64,000 nucleotides of DNA, taken from contig JAPQWV010000018.1 in the NCBI GenBank assembly GCA_027422505.1, positions 13,162,001 through 13,226,000 on the forward strand, given 5' to 3'. Shown piece by piece: positions 35,560 through 46,166 of the stretch. This stretch comes from Craterostigma plantagineum (taxonomy: Eukaryota > Streptophyta > Magnoliopsida > Lamiales > Linderniaceae). Both the position numbers and the translations under genes were made by a program. Below the pieces are notes generated by a model, which was not told the origin of the DNA, did not search any database, and saw only the letters and a program-made list of their open reading frames with translations. How positions within the stretch are numbered: the first letter of the stretch is position 1; each line of letters begins with the position of its first letter.

Positions 35560-36730
35560 CTCGGCGAAACTGAATCTCACCTAAAATTCGATTGAAACTA
35601 AACAATCAAGTATTTCAAATCTTTTTCTCGGCGAAATTACGTATCGCCCGAAACACCTTTAAAATTGATTTGACAATCGCACGAAACACGTTTCGATCGA
35701 AACTGAATTTTAGATCTTGTTATAATTTTCTCGGCGAAACTGACTTTCGCCCGAAACTCGTTTCGATCGGAATTGAAAATTTTCTTTAATCCTTTTATAA
35801 TTTTCTCGGCGAAATTGACTTTCGCTCGAAACACGCCTCAATTGAAATTGGAAATTTGCCTAAATCCTTTTATAATTTCATCGGCGAAACTGACTTTCGG
35901 CCGAAACATGTTTCGATCGAAACTGAAATTCTTTTATAAGATAACACGGCGAAACTAAATCAAATCGATCGACACTCAAAATTAAACCTTTGTAATTATT
36001 CTCGGCGAACTTCGACCCAGTTTCGATAGAAACTCAACTTAAATATAGCGTTTCGCCCGAAACACTGTTCTTCTTCATCTATTCTCAAAGTTCATTTTCA
36101 AACCCTCTCAGAAAATCGCACACAAAAATCGTTTCACAGTCTCACTCAAACCCAGTTTTCACGATTTTCGCAGCACAAATTTCACTATTGGTAAGAATAA
36201 ATGCATTATCAGCAACTTTTAACTGATATTTTTCTCGATTCTTACAGGTTGCGCAGATTAGGGTTGAGTGAGTTCGCGCAAACCGTTCTTCAATCGCGTT
36301 GAAATTTTGTTTAAATTCGCCCGAAACTAAACCCCAGATTCAATTTCACATTTAAATCGGCCGAAACTGTCAATTTTTAATTGTCCTGTGGTTTAAATCT
36401 TGCAGTTCATGACTTCGATCGAAACTGACTATTTCAATTTTACTTTGATTCAATCGCCCAATTTCGGACTTTCGGCCGAGACTGGTTTTTTACCACTTAC
36501 AAATGATTTCAATTGTTTGCCTTTGACTTTCGGCCGAAACTGTTTAAATTGAAACTGACTTTCGATCGAAACTGAAGTCCAAATTGAATTGATCGATTGA
36601 ATTCCACTTTCGATCGAAACTGGACCTTCTCATTTGATTATGAATTGAATCGCACGATACACAAACTTGCTCGAAACTGATTAACAATATAATTTACTAT
36701 GCTTCGTTTCGCCGATTGATTAACTCAATT
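35560..36730 (+). repeat. TTTCGNNCGAAA motif field behind pol
   Basis: At least a dozen copies of near-palindromes TTTCGATCGAAAC, TTTCGGCCGAAAC or TTCGCCCGAAAC, usually preceded by GACT, alternating with CTCGGCGAAACTGA. From about 35630 to 35945 they are organised as a ~75-bp tandem repeat (unit starts near 35729, 35803, 35876, each ending CCTTTTATAATTT or a variant). No ORF. Confidence 0.8.
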
Positions 36731-36878
36731 TCACTATTTGTCCCTATCGACGAACTTTACTCATATCTTATGCAAAATTTCTCTAAGTCCTAACGTATTA
36801 ACAATGTGTTGACAACACTTGCAAAATCTCCAAGTTACAATGGTTGATTCCCACTAATCCCTTGTTCTTATCTTACAG
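36189..36878 (+). promoter_or_regulatory. possible splice sites ahead of the 3' ORF
   Basis: A donor-like ATTG|GTAAGAATA lies at about 36188/36189, with acceptor-like GATTCTTACAG (ending near 36247) and TTCTTATCTTACAG (ending 36878), the latter 10 bases before the first ATG of the 3' ORF at 36889. The palindromic element has a parallel arrangement. Inferred only; no transcript evidence. Confidence 0.4.
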
Positions 36879-36888
36879 ATATACTAAC

Positions 36889-37054
36889 ATGGTGCGACTG
36901 ATAGATGAGGTTTTCGCTTCAAAGGACTGGACACAGAGGCCATCAAATAACTTTCCAACTTGACTTTGCCAAAACCTCGTGCCCAGATCCTATAATTGTC
37001 AATAGCAAACCACCCTCTAAAACCGCCCTAAATATCACCGAGGTTGTTCCTGAA
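36889..37054 (+). pseudogene. 3' ORF of 24.6-kb element, N-terminal piece
   Basis: Starts MVRLIDEVFASKDWTQRP; after a one-base frame change the reading continues LDFAKTSCPDPIIV and ALNITEVVPE, where the palindromic element interrupts it. The N-terminal region parallels the start of the ORF in that element (DTNFQLDLSTFRC... TVTASVPMVY), supporting one protein family. Function unknown. Confidence 0.65.
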
Positions 37055-37405
37055 TGTAGAATACCATTTGTAATTGTGCTTGATTTCATTAGTTTTCCTT
37101 GTAATTAGGGGCGTTTTGTATAGTAGTCCTTAGATTAGGACTAGTTTGATATTTGTACCAAGTTTGTTTGGTATAAATACATGTAAATCAATTGAGCTGA
37201 ATAGAGAAAGTTTAGAGAATTGTTCCGAAGGGCCTGCAATTCGATTCCTAGAGAGAGAAACAACAGTAACTTTCTCACTCTAATTGAATTCTCTCTAGTG
37301 TTCTTAACTTGAGTTTTTCGATCGAATTCAATTGATTATCTAAACGATCGAATTACTATCAATTCTAGCCTAGGATCGTAGAGTTGTTAATCGTAGGACC
37401 TAACA
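37055..37405 (+). repeat. 5' LTR of palindromic element
   Basis: TGTAGAATACC to GACCTAACA, with TATA-like TATAAATA at 37172-37179 (matched at 45928-45935). A primer site TGGTATCAGAGC starts at 37408. Confidence 0.92.
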
Positions 37406-37853
37406 ATTGGTATCAGAGCAGATTCGTTCTGTTTTGAATCGTAAATTGCTAGAAATGGGTCGAAATTTTATTTCGAACACTGTTCCATCAAAGAACAGAT
37501 TTGGCGCGAAAAGTTTTTCGATCATAGCTTAATTCTGTGCTTAATTGACTTGAATCTGATGTTTTAGTGCTAGATTAAGTGATAAATGATCATTGCGACT
37601 AAATCAGTAGCAGTTTGAACGTCGAATTTTGATTAATTTGATTCTGAAATTTTACTGTTGACGAAGAACATGAAGAACACGTTCTGATTTTTATCAAATT
37701 CGATAGATTTTGCTGCATAACGTGTTTAATTGCTTGTTCATGCGTGATTAGTACTTGATTGCGAGCAATTACCTCAAACTTCACTATCTGATTCTTTGTT
37801 TTTGCTCGAATTTGTGTTAATCGTATTGCATGAATTTTTCTCGATTGCTCAAT
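37406..37853 (+). other. leader of palindromic element
   Basis: Non-coding leader after the primer site, containing several TTTTTCGATC-type words. It ends abruptly at the junction with the inverted LTR, where GCTCAAT|TGTTAGG shares the bases CAATTG with the LTR-leader boundary read in the other direction. Confidence 0.7.
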
Positions 37854-38178
37854 TGTTAGGTCCTACGATTAACAACGCTACGATCCTAGGCTAGAATTCA
37901 TAGTACTTCGATCGAAAAACTCAAGTTAAGAACACTAGAGAGAATTCAATTAGAGTGAGAAAGTTACTGTTGTTTTTCTCTCTAGACATCGAATTGCAAG
38001 CCCTTCGGATCAATTCTCTAAACTTTCTCCATTCAGCTCAATTGATTTACATGTATTTATAGCAAACAAACTTGGTATAAATATCAAACTAGTCCTAATC
38101 TAAGGACTACTATACAAGACGCCCCTAATTACAAGGACAACTAATGAAATCAAGCACAATTACAAATGGTATTCTACA
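37854..38178 (-). repeat. third LTR of palindromic element, inverted
   Basis: Reverse complement of the outer LTRs, 325 bp, shorter because about 30 bp near the AATTC/GATC region are missing. It is followed by the complement of the polypurine tract (ATCTCCCCCTTTG, 38179-38191), so it corresponds to the 3' LTR of an inverted copy. Confidence 0.9.
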
Positions 38179-41100
38179 ATCTCCCCCTTTGTGCCTGATT
38201 GCGTCTCCGCGCCGTTTCTCCTCGTCGGGCGTAATACGATCTGCGCAAGCCCGGCGCATGCTCGTAGTTCCTCGGTGTGATCCTCAGCTCTAGTCGCTCC
38301 TCGATATCTTCAAGCAATTCCATTAGGAGCGGCTGTTCTCTCACGAACTTGTGGATCCTCAGCATAGTGTCTCTATTTATTTCTTCCAACCTCTGCTCGA
38401 TATTCCTCCTGATGACCTTGAGCGTTCCATCACAAAACTTGTTGATTTCAGTCTTCAGCATCAACCTATTCTTCTTTGCTATTGGATTGTGGTAGGTGAT
38501 GCCTAGGACTGAGCTGATGTGCACGTGATTGTTGGGAAGCCCTTCGATCTCAGGTCCTTTGTTGAGCGGAGCGGTCAAGTTGACCTTCTTCATATTGCTC
38601 TCAAGAGCCATCTAAAGGTCGTGTGCGGCATAGTACATGACTTGGCGCATCATGAACCGGTAGAGACCTTTGAGGCCTTCTTTCTTGATGAAGCCCTGAG
38701 GACTTTGTACTTCTCCACGTATAGCTGATAAAGATGGTACACTTCATCGGCGGGGAGGTACGGCAGGTCGCTCTCGCTCAGTTCCTCTCGGGTCCTGTCC
38801 ACTCGTTCGATGATTCAGTGAGGTGTTGGAAGTTCTCCTTTATCACAGTAGACGCTGAGTAGTTGGCTTATTGGAGAGAGACTCTTATAATGGCTCTTGG
38901 CTTGTGCCTTAGTCATCCCCAGCCTAACATCAGATCCTAGTTTGGTCAGCATCCAGAGGTAGTTCATCCTCTTCTGCTGATCCCAATGAGAGATCCCTCT
39001 AAGCTCGAACTCGTTCGGCTTCTTGACTCTGTCCGGAGACCTCCAAATATTCTCATGAACTTCTTCTAGGAAGGGAATTTCTATTTGGATGTTCTCCCAT
39101 GGCGTGTCGATCCGAACGGTCCCTGGCGTTAGCAATGGAGAGGGAACCGCCTGTTGAGCGATTAATTCTGGTAGCCTTGGGGTATCTCGCTCGTAGTCTT
39201 CACCTTCCTGAAGCTCGTCGTCTTCTATTATTACGAGGTCTATGGACGCTTGTTGTAGAAAGCGCCGAACGTCGTGAAGCCGTCGCCTTTGATGCTCCTC
39301 GGGCATGGAATGGGTCATCCACTGTCCTTCGAAGATGTACTTGTCTAGAGCCTCGTGTGGATTGACGCCATGTCCAGAGGGTCCCGGTTGGTCTGGAGCG
39401 ACTGAGGGAGTGGCTTGGGTAGCTGCTAGAGCTACAAGCAGTGCAGCACTTGCTTCTTCTTCCGGAAGCAAGGGGCTTGAGTAGATCGGTGGTGTGGGCG
39501 GAGGCGTCCTGAGGTGAAAGGTTGGTGGTTCGATGTGGGCGGTGCAGTGCGTGGTGTAGGTAGTTTGGGTGGTTTGTGTTTGGTGGGTGGTTTGTGTTGG
39601 GGTTTCACCAGCTCCAGCGCTTGTCTGCGTAGCGCCCGAGCCTTGTCCTTGGCCACTTGTTGATGTCCTTGGCCTCTTCTCCCCCTCATAAGGGTCCTGA
39701 TCGTCAGGATCGTCATGTCTACGCCGTGAGTGGGAGCTTTGCGGCAGGTGTCAGTCGGTGGCTCAGGATGGTCCACCAATCGCCTATAGAGGTATTCTTC
39801 ATGCGGCGATCGGATGGAAAGGCCTATCAGACGGGCGAGGAGAATGTCGTGGAGCTCGGTGATGGGAATTGTGTATGGATTGATGAGGATGGAGGAAGTG
39901 GCTAGAGGGTCGGTGGGTGTGGTTTGTGGAGGTGTGGGGTTGATTTGTGACGAAGGGCCTTCAGAGGCAGGTGCTTTCCCGGTATCTCTTCGGGATGCCT
40001 CGAGTGCTTGGAGTACTCTCTCCGTGATTTTGTCTTCCATAGACTGTACAACTGCAGAGAGAGCGGCTTGGAACTGCTCGTTCGTCACGAAGGGTGCGGA
40101 CGCTTCCTGAGATGGACCAGAACGACTGATGTCGCCTGTTATCAACCCTTGAGTAGACACCGACTCTGTGGGTTGGCTCACAGTCACTTGAGGTTGTGAC
40201 TGTAAGAGACTTCCACCCAATCCTCGAGTCCAATCTTGAGGATTCGTCTCTATGGGTGTTAAGGCAGACTCAGGTTGCGCTGCGAACCAGACACCACGTG
40301 AGTTGGTTGCGGCTCAAGATTGAGCGAAGAAGTGCCGGCAACACTTGTCGTTGTGGTCAGCGTAGTATCTGGTGCGTTGGTGACGGCTGGGAAGAGGGAC
40401 TCCAATTGAATGCTAAGTCTCCTGGGAGTCCTCCTTATCAGACTTATTTCCTCGTCAAACTCCGTGTCAGACGAGGTGGCCGTGTGAGGAGTGAGGTCTC
40501 GATGGACGTCCTCCAGTGCCTGAACCGTCACCGGTGGAAGTGAAGTTTGCCCCATTTCAACTTCGGGCTGTGCTACTGGTAGAAGAACCTCCTCAATGGT
40601 TTCTTCGAGCACGCCAACATGAAAGGGCACTTCCACTTGGTATTCATGTTCAGGAGCCTCGAGCGCCATCTCGGTAGCCACGACGTCTATCAAGGTCTCA
40701 TCTACGTCGGGCATCGGCTCTTCGATCAAGGGAGACTCCTGTTGAAGCTCCTGAGCGACAACATCCATCATCGCGTCGTCAGGGCTTGGTTGGTGTTCCG
40801 GTTGGGGAGGGCTCACATGGTAATCTGCCGGGGGCCCTCTGATCATTTGCTCCATTAAATGGTGTTCCCGGCAGAATCTTTGATACTCAGCTCCCGCGGG
40901 GTCGGCAAGCCTGAGTAGTTGGAGCGGAATTGGCATCGACGGTTGGTCCAAGTCCGTGAGCCGTGGGTTATGGAAGAACTTTAGCCTTGGCGGCTGATAG
41001 TTTCCTCCGGGAGGCAGCTGTGGGATGTTCTCCGCATGTAACTCCGTGACCTCCCTGATGATCACGTTGAACCATCGAGCATAGGGCACGTTCTTTGACC

Positions 41101-41705
41101 TTCGGTTTTCCTTCAGCTGGATCTGTTCAGCTAGATCATTCCAGATTAGCTGTGCGAAGTCGTAGTTTCTGGCGAAGGCGAGACCGTGAAAGATTCGCAG
41201 TATATTGCCGTTGCCCTTGTAGAAGCCGGCATGCTTTGGTGATAGACACTTGTTCACGATCCCGAACGGTGTCTTCCAGGGGTGAGGGATACCGCTGCTC
41301 TGGACCTGAGCTAATTTGGTGAGCTGCGGTTGATATCCCATTTGCATGAAGTCATGGACCATTTCTGCGTCCGAGCGGGTCGTAGTTGTCGCCGTGTGGC
41401 AAGTCCAGTATCATCCCGAACTGGCTCTTGCTCATATGAATATGCCGCGTCCCTATTCTTGTTGTGAAAAAGAAAGCCCCATTCGCTACAACTCCTTGTA
41501 TACATCCCCAGAATTGCTGGAGATAGACCATTGGCACTGAGGCGGTGACCGTCAATGCGTGCCAGATGGGGTGGCCTTGCAGGATAGATACGATGATCTC
41601 GTCCGTACACCGAAATGTGCTTAGATCGAGCTGGAAGTTCGTATCCTGGACCTTCAAATATAGATTGTGATCGTATATATGGTTGTATCTTGGGTAGCGA
41701 TCCAT
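38174..41705 (-). pseudogene. 3' ORF of palindromic element, inverted copy (longer)
   Basis: Read on the minus strand from the ATG at 41705 (MDRYPRYNH), through VYLQQFWGC, a frame break near 41360 (5 bp missing relative to the right arm), then HPWKTPFGIVNKCLSPKHAG, FARNYDFAQLIWNDL and a Pro/Glu/Ser-rich region, with further breaks near 40259, 39450 and 38815. It ends with LQMALESNMKKVNLTAPLNK. About 3.5 kb, over 1,100 codons. The family is unknown to me by name; similar non-pol ORFs occur 3' of pol in plant Copia elements. It holds the 1.2-kb segment deleted from the right arm. Confidence 0.7.
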
Positions 41706-42383
41706 CTGAAAATAAGAAATATAAAAGTTTATTAGATCAGTTTTATTTTTAGTCGAAAAATGAATAAATTTCATCAAACTATAGTAACATTGGAAATAAT
41801 AGCATGTTCGATGAATTTCGAATTGAAATCGTATCAAATGCATAGTGTATGCTCAATTTTGAAAAATCGTAATGGCATGAATGTAATTTTGAATGAAGTA
41901 TAAATCGCGTGAAAAATAGTTCGAAATTTCGCTAAGTATTAAATCAGTAAGTCACTATTCATGCCGAGAAAATTTTCGGTCGAGAAAATTGAATTGCAAT
42001 TTGATTTCCTATACATTGATTTCAAATGAAAGAATTCCGTCTAAGTTTTGCGCTCGAAGAATTTTATCCGCTATCGTTAGCTACAGTGTAAAAGACTTAG
42101 AAAATTTCCTACGTGTTGAAGTTGAAAGCGTGATTGTAGTCGATCAATTTTACGATCGAGAAAAATTCCGTGTAAATTTACGATCAAGAAATTACGTCTC
42201 AAGTAAATTTACTATCGAGAAATTTTCTTCGATTGAATAAAATTCTCGATTTGAAATTTGTCGAGCTATGTGATTTTCGATTGAAAGTAGATTTTTTTTC
42301 GCTGCGATATAATTTTATCGAGAAATTAGTCAACGAAAGACTAAGTCAAACGTCGAGAAATTTTCCGATCAATTAGGTCCTAA

Positions 42384-42825
42384 TCAGTGCGTAAGTTTTT
42401 CGCTCACAAAAATCCTAATTAGATTTCTCGATGGTAAGTAATTTTTTTCGGTCAAAATCTTCTATCTTAGCGACTAAATTAGAATTTTACCGATCGAAAA
42501 ACTAATTCGACACAAACAGTATCTCAATTAAATCGGAATTCAATTAAGACTGCTTGCGATCGACAAAGTTCTTCGATGGCTTTAAACATTCAAATACCAA
42601 GTTTCATCAAAACTCAAATTACAGTCGAAGATGCAGATTTTCCGATGATTCATTCTACCAGATTCATAGAGAATATCGAAACTATCTTAAGTGCAGGCAT
42701 TAAACTCGGATAATGTTCATAATCACGCCGCAAACACTATAAAATAGTTACGGTTTTTCTCATTTTTTTTTGAAGAACAGTCGAAAAATCTTAATTAAAC
42801 ATGCGAAAAAACTAGCGATCGCCGC
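42384..42825 (+). other. palindrome spacer with a 45-codon ORF and donor-like site
   Basis: Unique sequence between the arms. A strong donor-like ATG|GTAAGTAATT lies at 42433/42434. A small ORF from ATG 42576 to TAA 42713 starts MALNIQIPSFIKTQITVEDA and is 45 residues, unlike anything I recognise. Because the spacer is single copy, it probably represents the original sequence upstream of the 3' ORF. Confidence 0.55.
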
Positions 42826-43490
42826 TTAGGACCTAATTGATCGGAAAATTTCTCGACGTTTGACTTAGTCTTTCGTTGACTAATTTCTCGGTAAAATTAT
42901 ACCGCAGCGAAAAAAAAACTACTTTCAATCGAAAATCACATACCGCTCGACAAATTTCAAATCGAGAATTTTATTCAATCGAAGAAAATTTCTCTATAGT
43001 AAATTTACCTGAGACGTAATTTCTCGATTGTAAATTTACACGGAATTTTTCTCGATCGTAAAATTGATCGACTACAGTCACGCTTTCAACTTCAACACTT
43101 AGGAAATTTTTCTAAGTCTTTTACACTGTAGCTAACGATAGCGGATAAAATTCTTCGAGCTCAAAACTTAGACGGAATTCTTTCATTTGAAATCAATGTA
43201 TAGGAAACAAAATTGCAATTCAATTTTCTCGACCGAAAATTTTCTCGGCATGAACAGTGACTTACTGATTTAATACTTAGCGAAATTTCGAACTATTTTT
43301 CATGCGATTTATACTTCATGCCATTACGTTTTTTCAAAATTGAGCATACACTATGCATTTGATACGATTTCAATTCGAAATTCATCGAACATGCTATTAT
43401 TTCCAATGCTACTATAGTTTGATGAAATTTATTCATTTTTCGACTAAAAATAAAACTGATCTAATAAACTTTTATATTTCTTATTTTCAG

Positions 43491-45796
43491 ATGGATCGCT
43501 ACCCAAGATACAACCATACATACGATCACAATCTATATTTGAAGGTCCAGGATACGAACTTCCAGCTCGATCTAAGCACATTTCGGTGTACGGACGAGAT
43601 CATCGTATCTATCCTGCGAGGCCACCCCATCTGGCACGCATTGACGGTCACCGCCTCAGTGCCAATGGTCTATCTCCAGCAATTCTGGGGATGTATACTA
43701 GGAGTTGTAGCGAATGGGGCATTCTTCTTCACAACAAGAATCGGGACGTGGCATATTCATATGAGCAAGAGCCAGTTCGGGATGATACTGGACTTGCCAC
43801 ACAGCGACAACTACGACCCGCTCCCGTCGGACGCAGAAATGGTCCATGACTTCATGCAAATGGGATATCAACCGCAGCTCACCAAATTAGCTCAGGTCTA
43901 GAGCAGCGGTATCCCTCACCCCTGGAAGACACTGCTCGGAATCGTGAACAAGTGTCTATCACCAAAGCATGCCGGCTTCTACAAGGGCAACGGCAATATA
44001 CTGCGAATCTTTCAAGGTCTAGCCACTGAAGGCCCTTCGTCACAAATCAACCCCACACCTCCACAAACCACACCCACCGACCCTCTAGCCACTTCCTCCA
44101 TCCTCATCAATCCATACACAATTCCCATCACCGAGCTACATGAAATTCTCCTCGCCCGTCTGATAAGCCTTTCCATCCGATCGCCGCAAGAAGAATCCCT
44201 CTATAGGCGATTGGTGGAGCATCCTGAGCCACCGATTGACACCTGCCGAGGCCAAAGCTCCCAGTCACGGCGCAGACATGACGATCCTGACGATCCGGAC
44301 CCTCATGAGGGGGAGAAGAGGCCAAGGACATCAACAAGTGGCCAAGGACAAGGCTCGGGCGCTACGCAGACAAGCTGGAGCTGGTGAAACCCCAACACAA
44401 ACCACCCACCAAACACAAACCACCCGAACTACCTACACCACACACGGCACCACCCACATCGAACCGCCAACCTTTCACCTCAGGACGCTTCCGCCCACAC
44501 CACGATCTTCTCAAGCCCCTTGCTTCCGGAAGAAGAAGCAAGTGCTGCAATGCTTGTAGCTCTAGCAGCTACCCAAGCCACTCCCTCAGTCGCTCCAGAC
44601 CAACCGGGACCCTCTGAACATGGCGTCAATCCACACGAGGCCCTAGACAAGTACATCTTCGAAGGACAGTGGATGACCCATTCCATGCTCGAGGAGCATC
44701 AAAGGCGATGGCTTCACGACGTTCGGCGCTTTCTACAACAAGCGTCCATAGACCTCGTAATCATAGAAGACGACGAGCTTCAGGAAGGTGAAGACTACGA
44801 GCGAGATATCCCAAGGCTACCATAATTAATCGCTCAACAGGCGGTTCCCTCTCCAAGGCTAACGCCAGGGACCGTTCGGATCGACACGCCATGGGAGAAC
44901 ATCCAAATAGAAATTCCCTTCCTAGAAGAAGTTCATGATAATATTTGGAGGTCTCCGGACAGAGTCAAGAAGCCGAACGAGTTCGAGCTTAGAGGGATCT
45001 CTCATTGGGATAAGTAGAAGAGGATGAACAACCTCTGGATGCTGACCAAACTAGGATCTGATGTTAGGCTGGTGATGACTAAGGCACAAGCCAAGAGCCA
45101 TTATAAGAGTTTCTCTCCAATAAGCCAACTACTCAGCGTCTACTGTGACAAATGAGGACTTCCAACACATCACTACATCATCGAACGAGTGGACAGGACC
45201 CGAGAGGAACTGAGCGAGAGCGACCTGCCGTACCTCCCCGCCGATGAAGTGTACCATCTTTATCAGCTATACGCGGAGAAGTACAAAGGTCCTCAGGGCT
45301 TCGTCAAGAAAGAAGGCATCGAAGGTCTCTACCGGTTCATGATGCGCCAAGTCAAGTACTATGCCGCACACGACCTTCAGATGGCTCTTGAGAGCAATAT
45401 GAAGAAGGTCAACATGACCGCTCCGCTCAACAAAGGACCTGAGATCGAAGGGCTTTCCAACAATCGCGTGCACATCAGCTCAGTCCTAGGCATCACCGAC
45501 CACAATCCAATAGCAAAGAAGAATAGGTTGATGCTGAAGACTGAAATCAACAAGTTTTGTGATGGGACGCTCAAGGTCATCAGGAGGATATCGAGCAGAG
45601 GTTGGAAGAAATAAATAGAGACACTATGCTGAGGATCCACAGGTTCGTGAGAGAACAGCCGCTCCTAATGGAAGCTTGAAGATATCGAGGAGCGACTGGA
45701 GCTGAGGATCACGCTGAGGAACTACGAGCATACGCTGGGCTTGCGCAGATCGTATTACGCCCGACGAGGACAAACGGCGCGGAGATGCAATCAAGC
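43491..45796 (+). pseudogene. 3' ORF of palindromic element, forward copy (deleted)
   Basis: Begins at ATG 43491 directly after an acceptor-like TTATTTTCAG (43481-43490). It reads MDRYPRYNHTYDHNLYLKVQ, VYLQQFWGCI and HMSKSQFGMILDLPH without a break to a TAG near 43899, then KCLSPKHAGFYKGNGNILRI. At about 44025 it jumps over 1.2 kb of the left-arm sequence to ATEGPSSQINP, continues with breaks near 44390, 44825, 45010-45150 and 45600, and ends before AAAGGGGGAGAT. A few percent divergence from the left arm is visible. Confidence 0.7.
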
Positions 45797-45810
45797 ACAA
45801 AGGGGGAGAT

Positions 45811-46161
45811 TGTAGAATACCATTTGTAATTGTGCTTAATTTCATTAGTTGTCCTTGTAATTAGGGGCATTTTGTATAGTAGTCCTTAGATTAGGACTAG
45901 TTTGATATTTATACCAAGTTTGTTTGGTATAAATACATGTAAATCAATCGAGCTGAATAGAGAAAGTTTAGAGAATTGATCCGAAGGGCTTGCGATTTGA
46001 TTTTTAGAGAGAGAAACAACAGTAACTTTCTCACTCTAATTGAATTCTCTCTAGTGTTCTTAACTTGAGTTTTTCGATTGAATTCAATTGATTATCTAAA
46101 CGATCGAATTACTATGAATTCTAGCCTAGGATCATAGAGTTGTTAATCGTAGGACCTAACA
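45811..46161 (+). repeat. 3' LTR of palindromic element
   Basis: TGTAGAATACC to GACCTAACA, directly after the polypurine tract at 45799-45810 and before the CTGAA duplication. Confidence 0.93.
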
Positions 46162-46166
46162 CTGAA

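Larger units (their letters stand above)
37055..46161 (+). mobile_element. palindromic, pol-less Copia-like LTR element
   Basis: Outer LTRs 37055-37405 and 45811-46161 (351 bp each, about 15 differences by eye) are flanked by an exact 5-bp duplication CTGAA (37050-37054 and 46162-46166). A primer site TGGTATCAGAGC follows the left LTR and a polypurine tract AAAGGGGGAGAT precedes the right. There is no gag or pol. A third LTR in minus orientation (37854-38178) opens a left arm reaching 42383, which is the inverted copy of 42826-46161 across a 442-bp spacer. The right arm lacks about 1.2 kb present in the left arm (39965 to about 41177). The element depends on other Copia enzymes for movement. 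Confidence 0.9.

Noticed and set aside
39099..41322. Plus-strand frames in the left palindrome arm
   Set aside because: They are shadows of the minus-strand 3' ORF, which has homologues; the plus frames have none.
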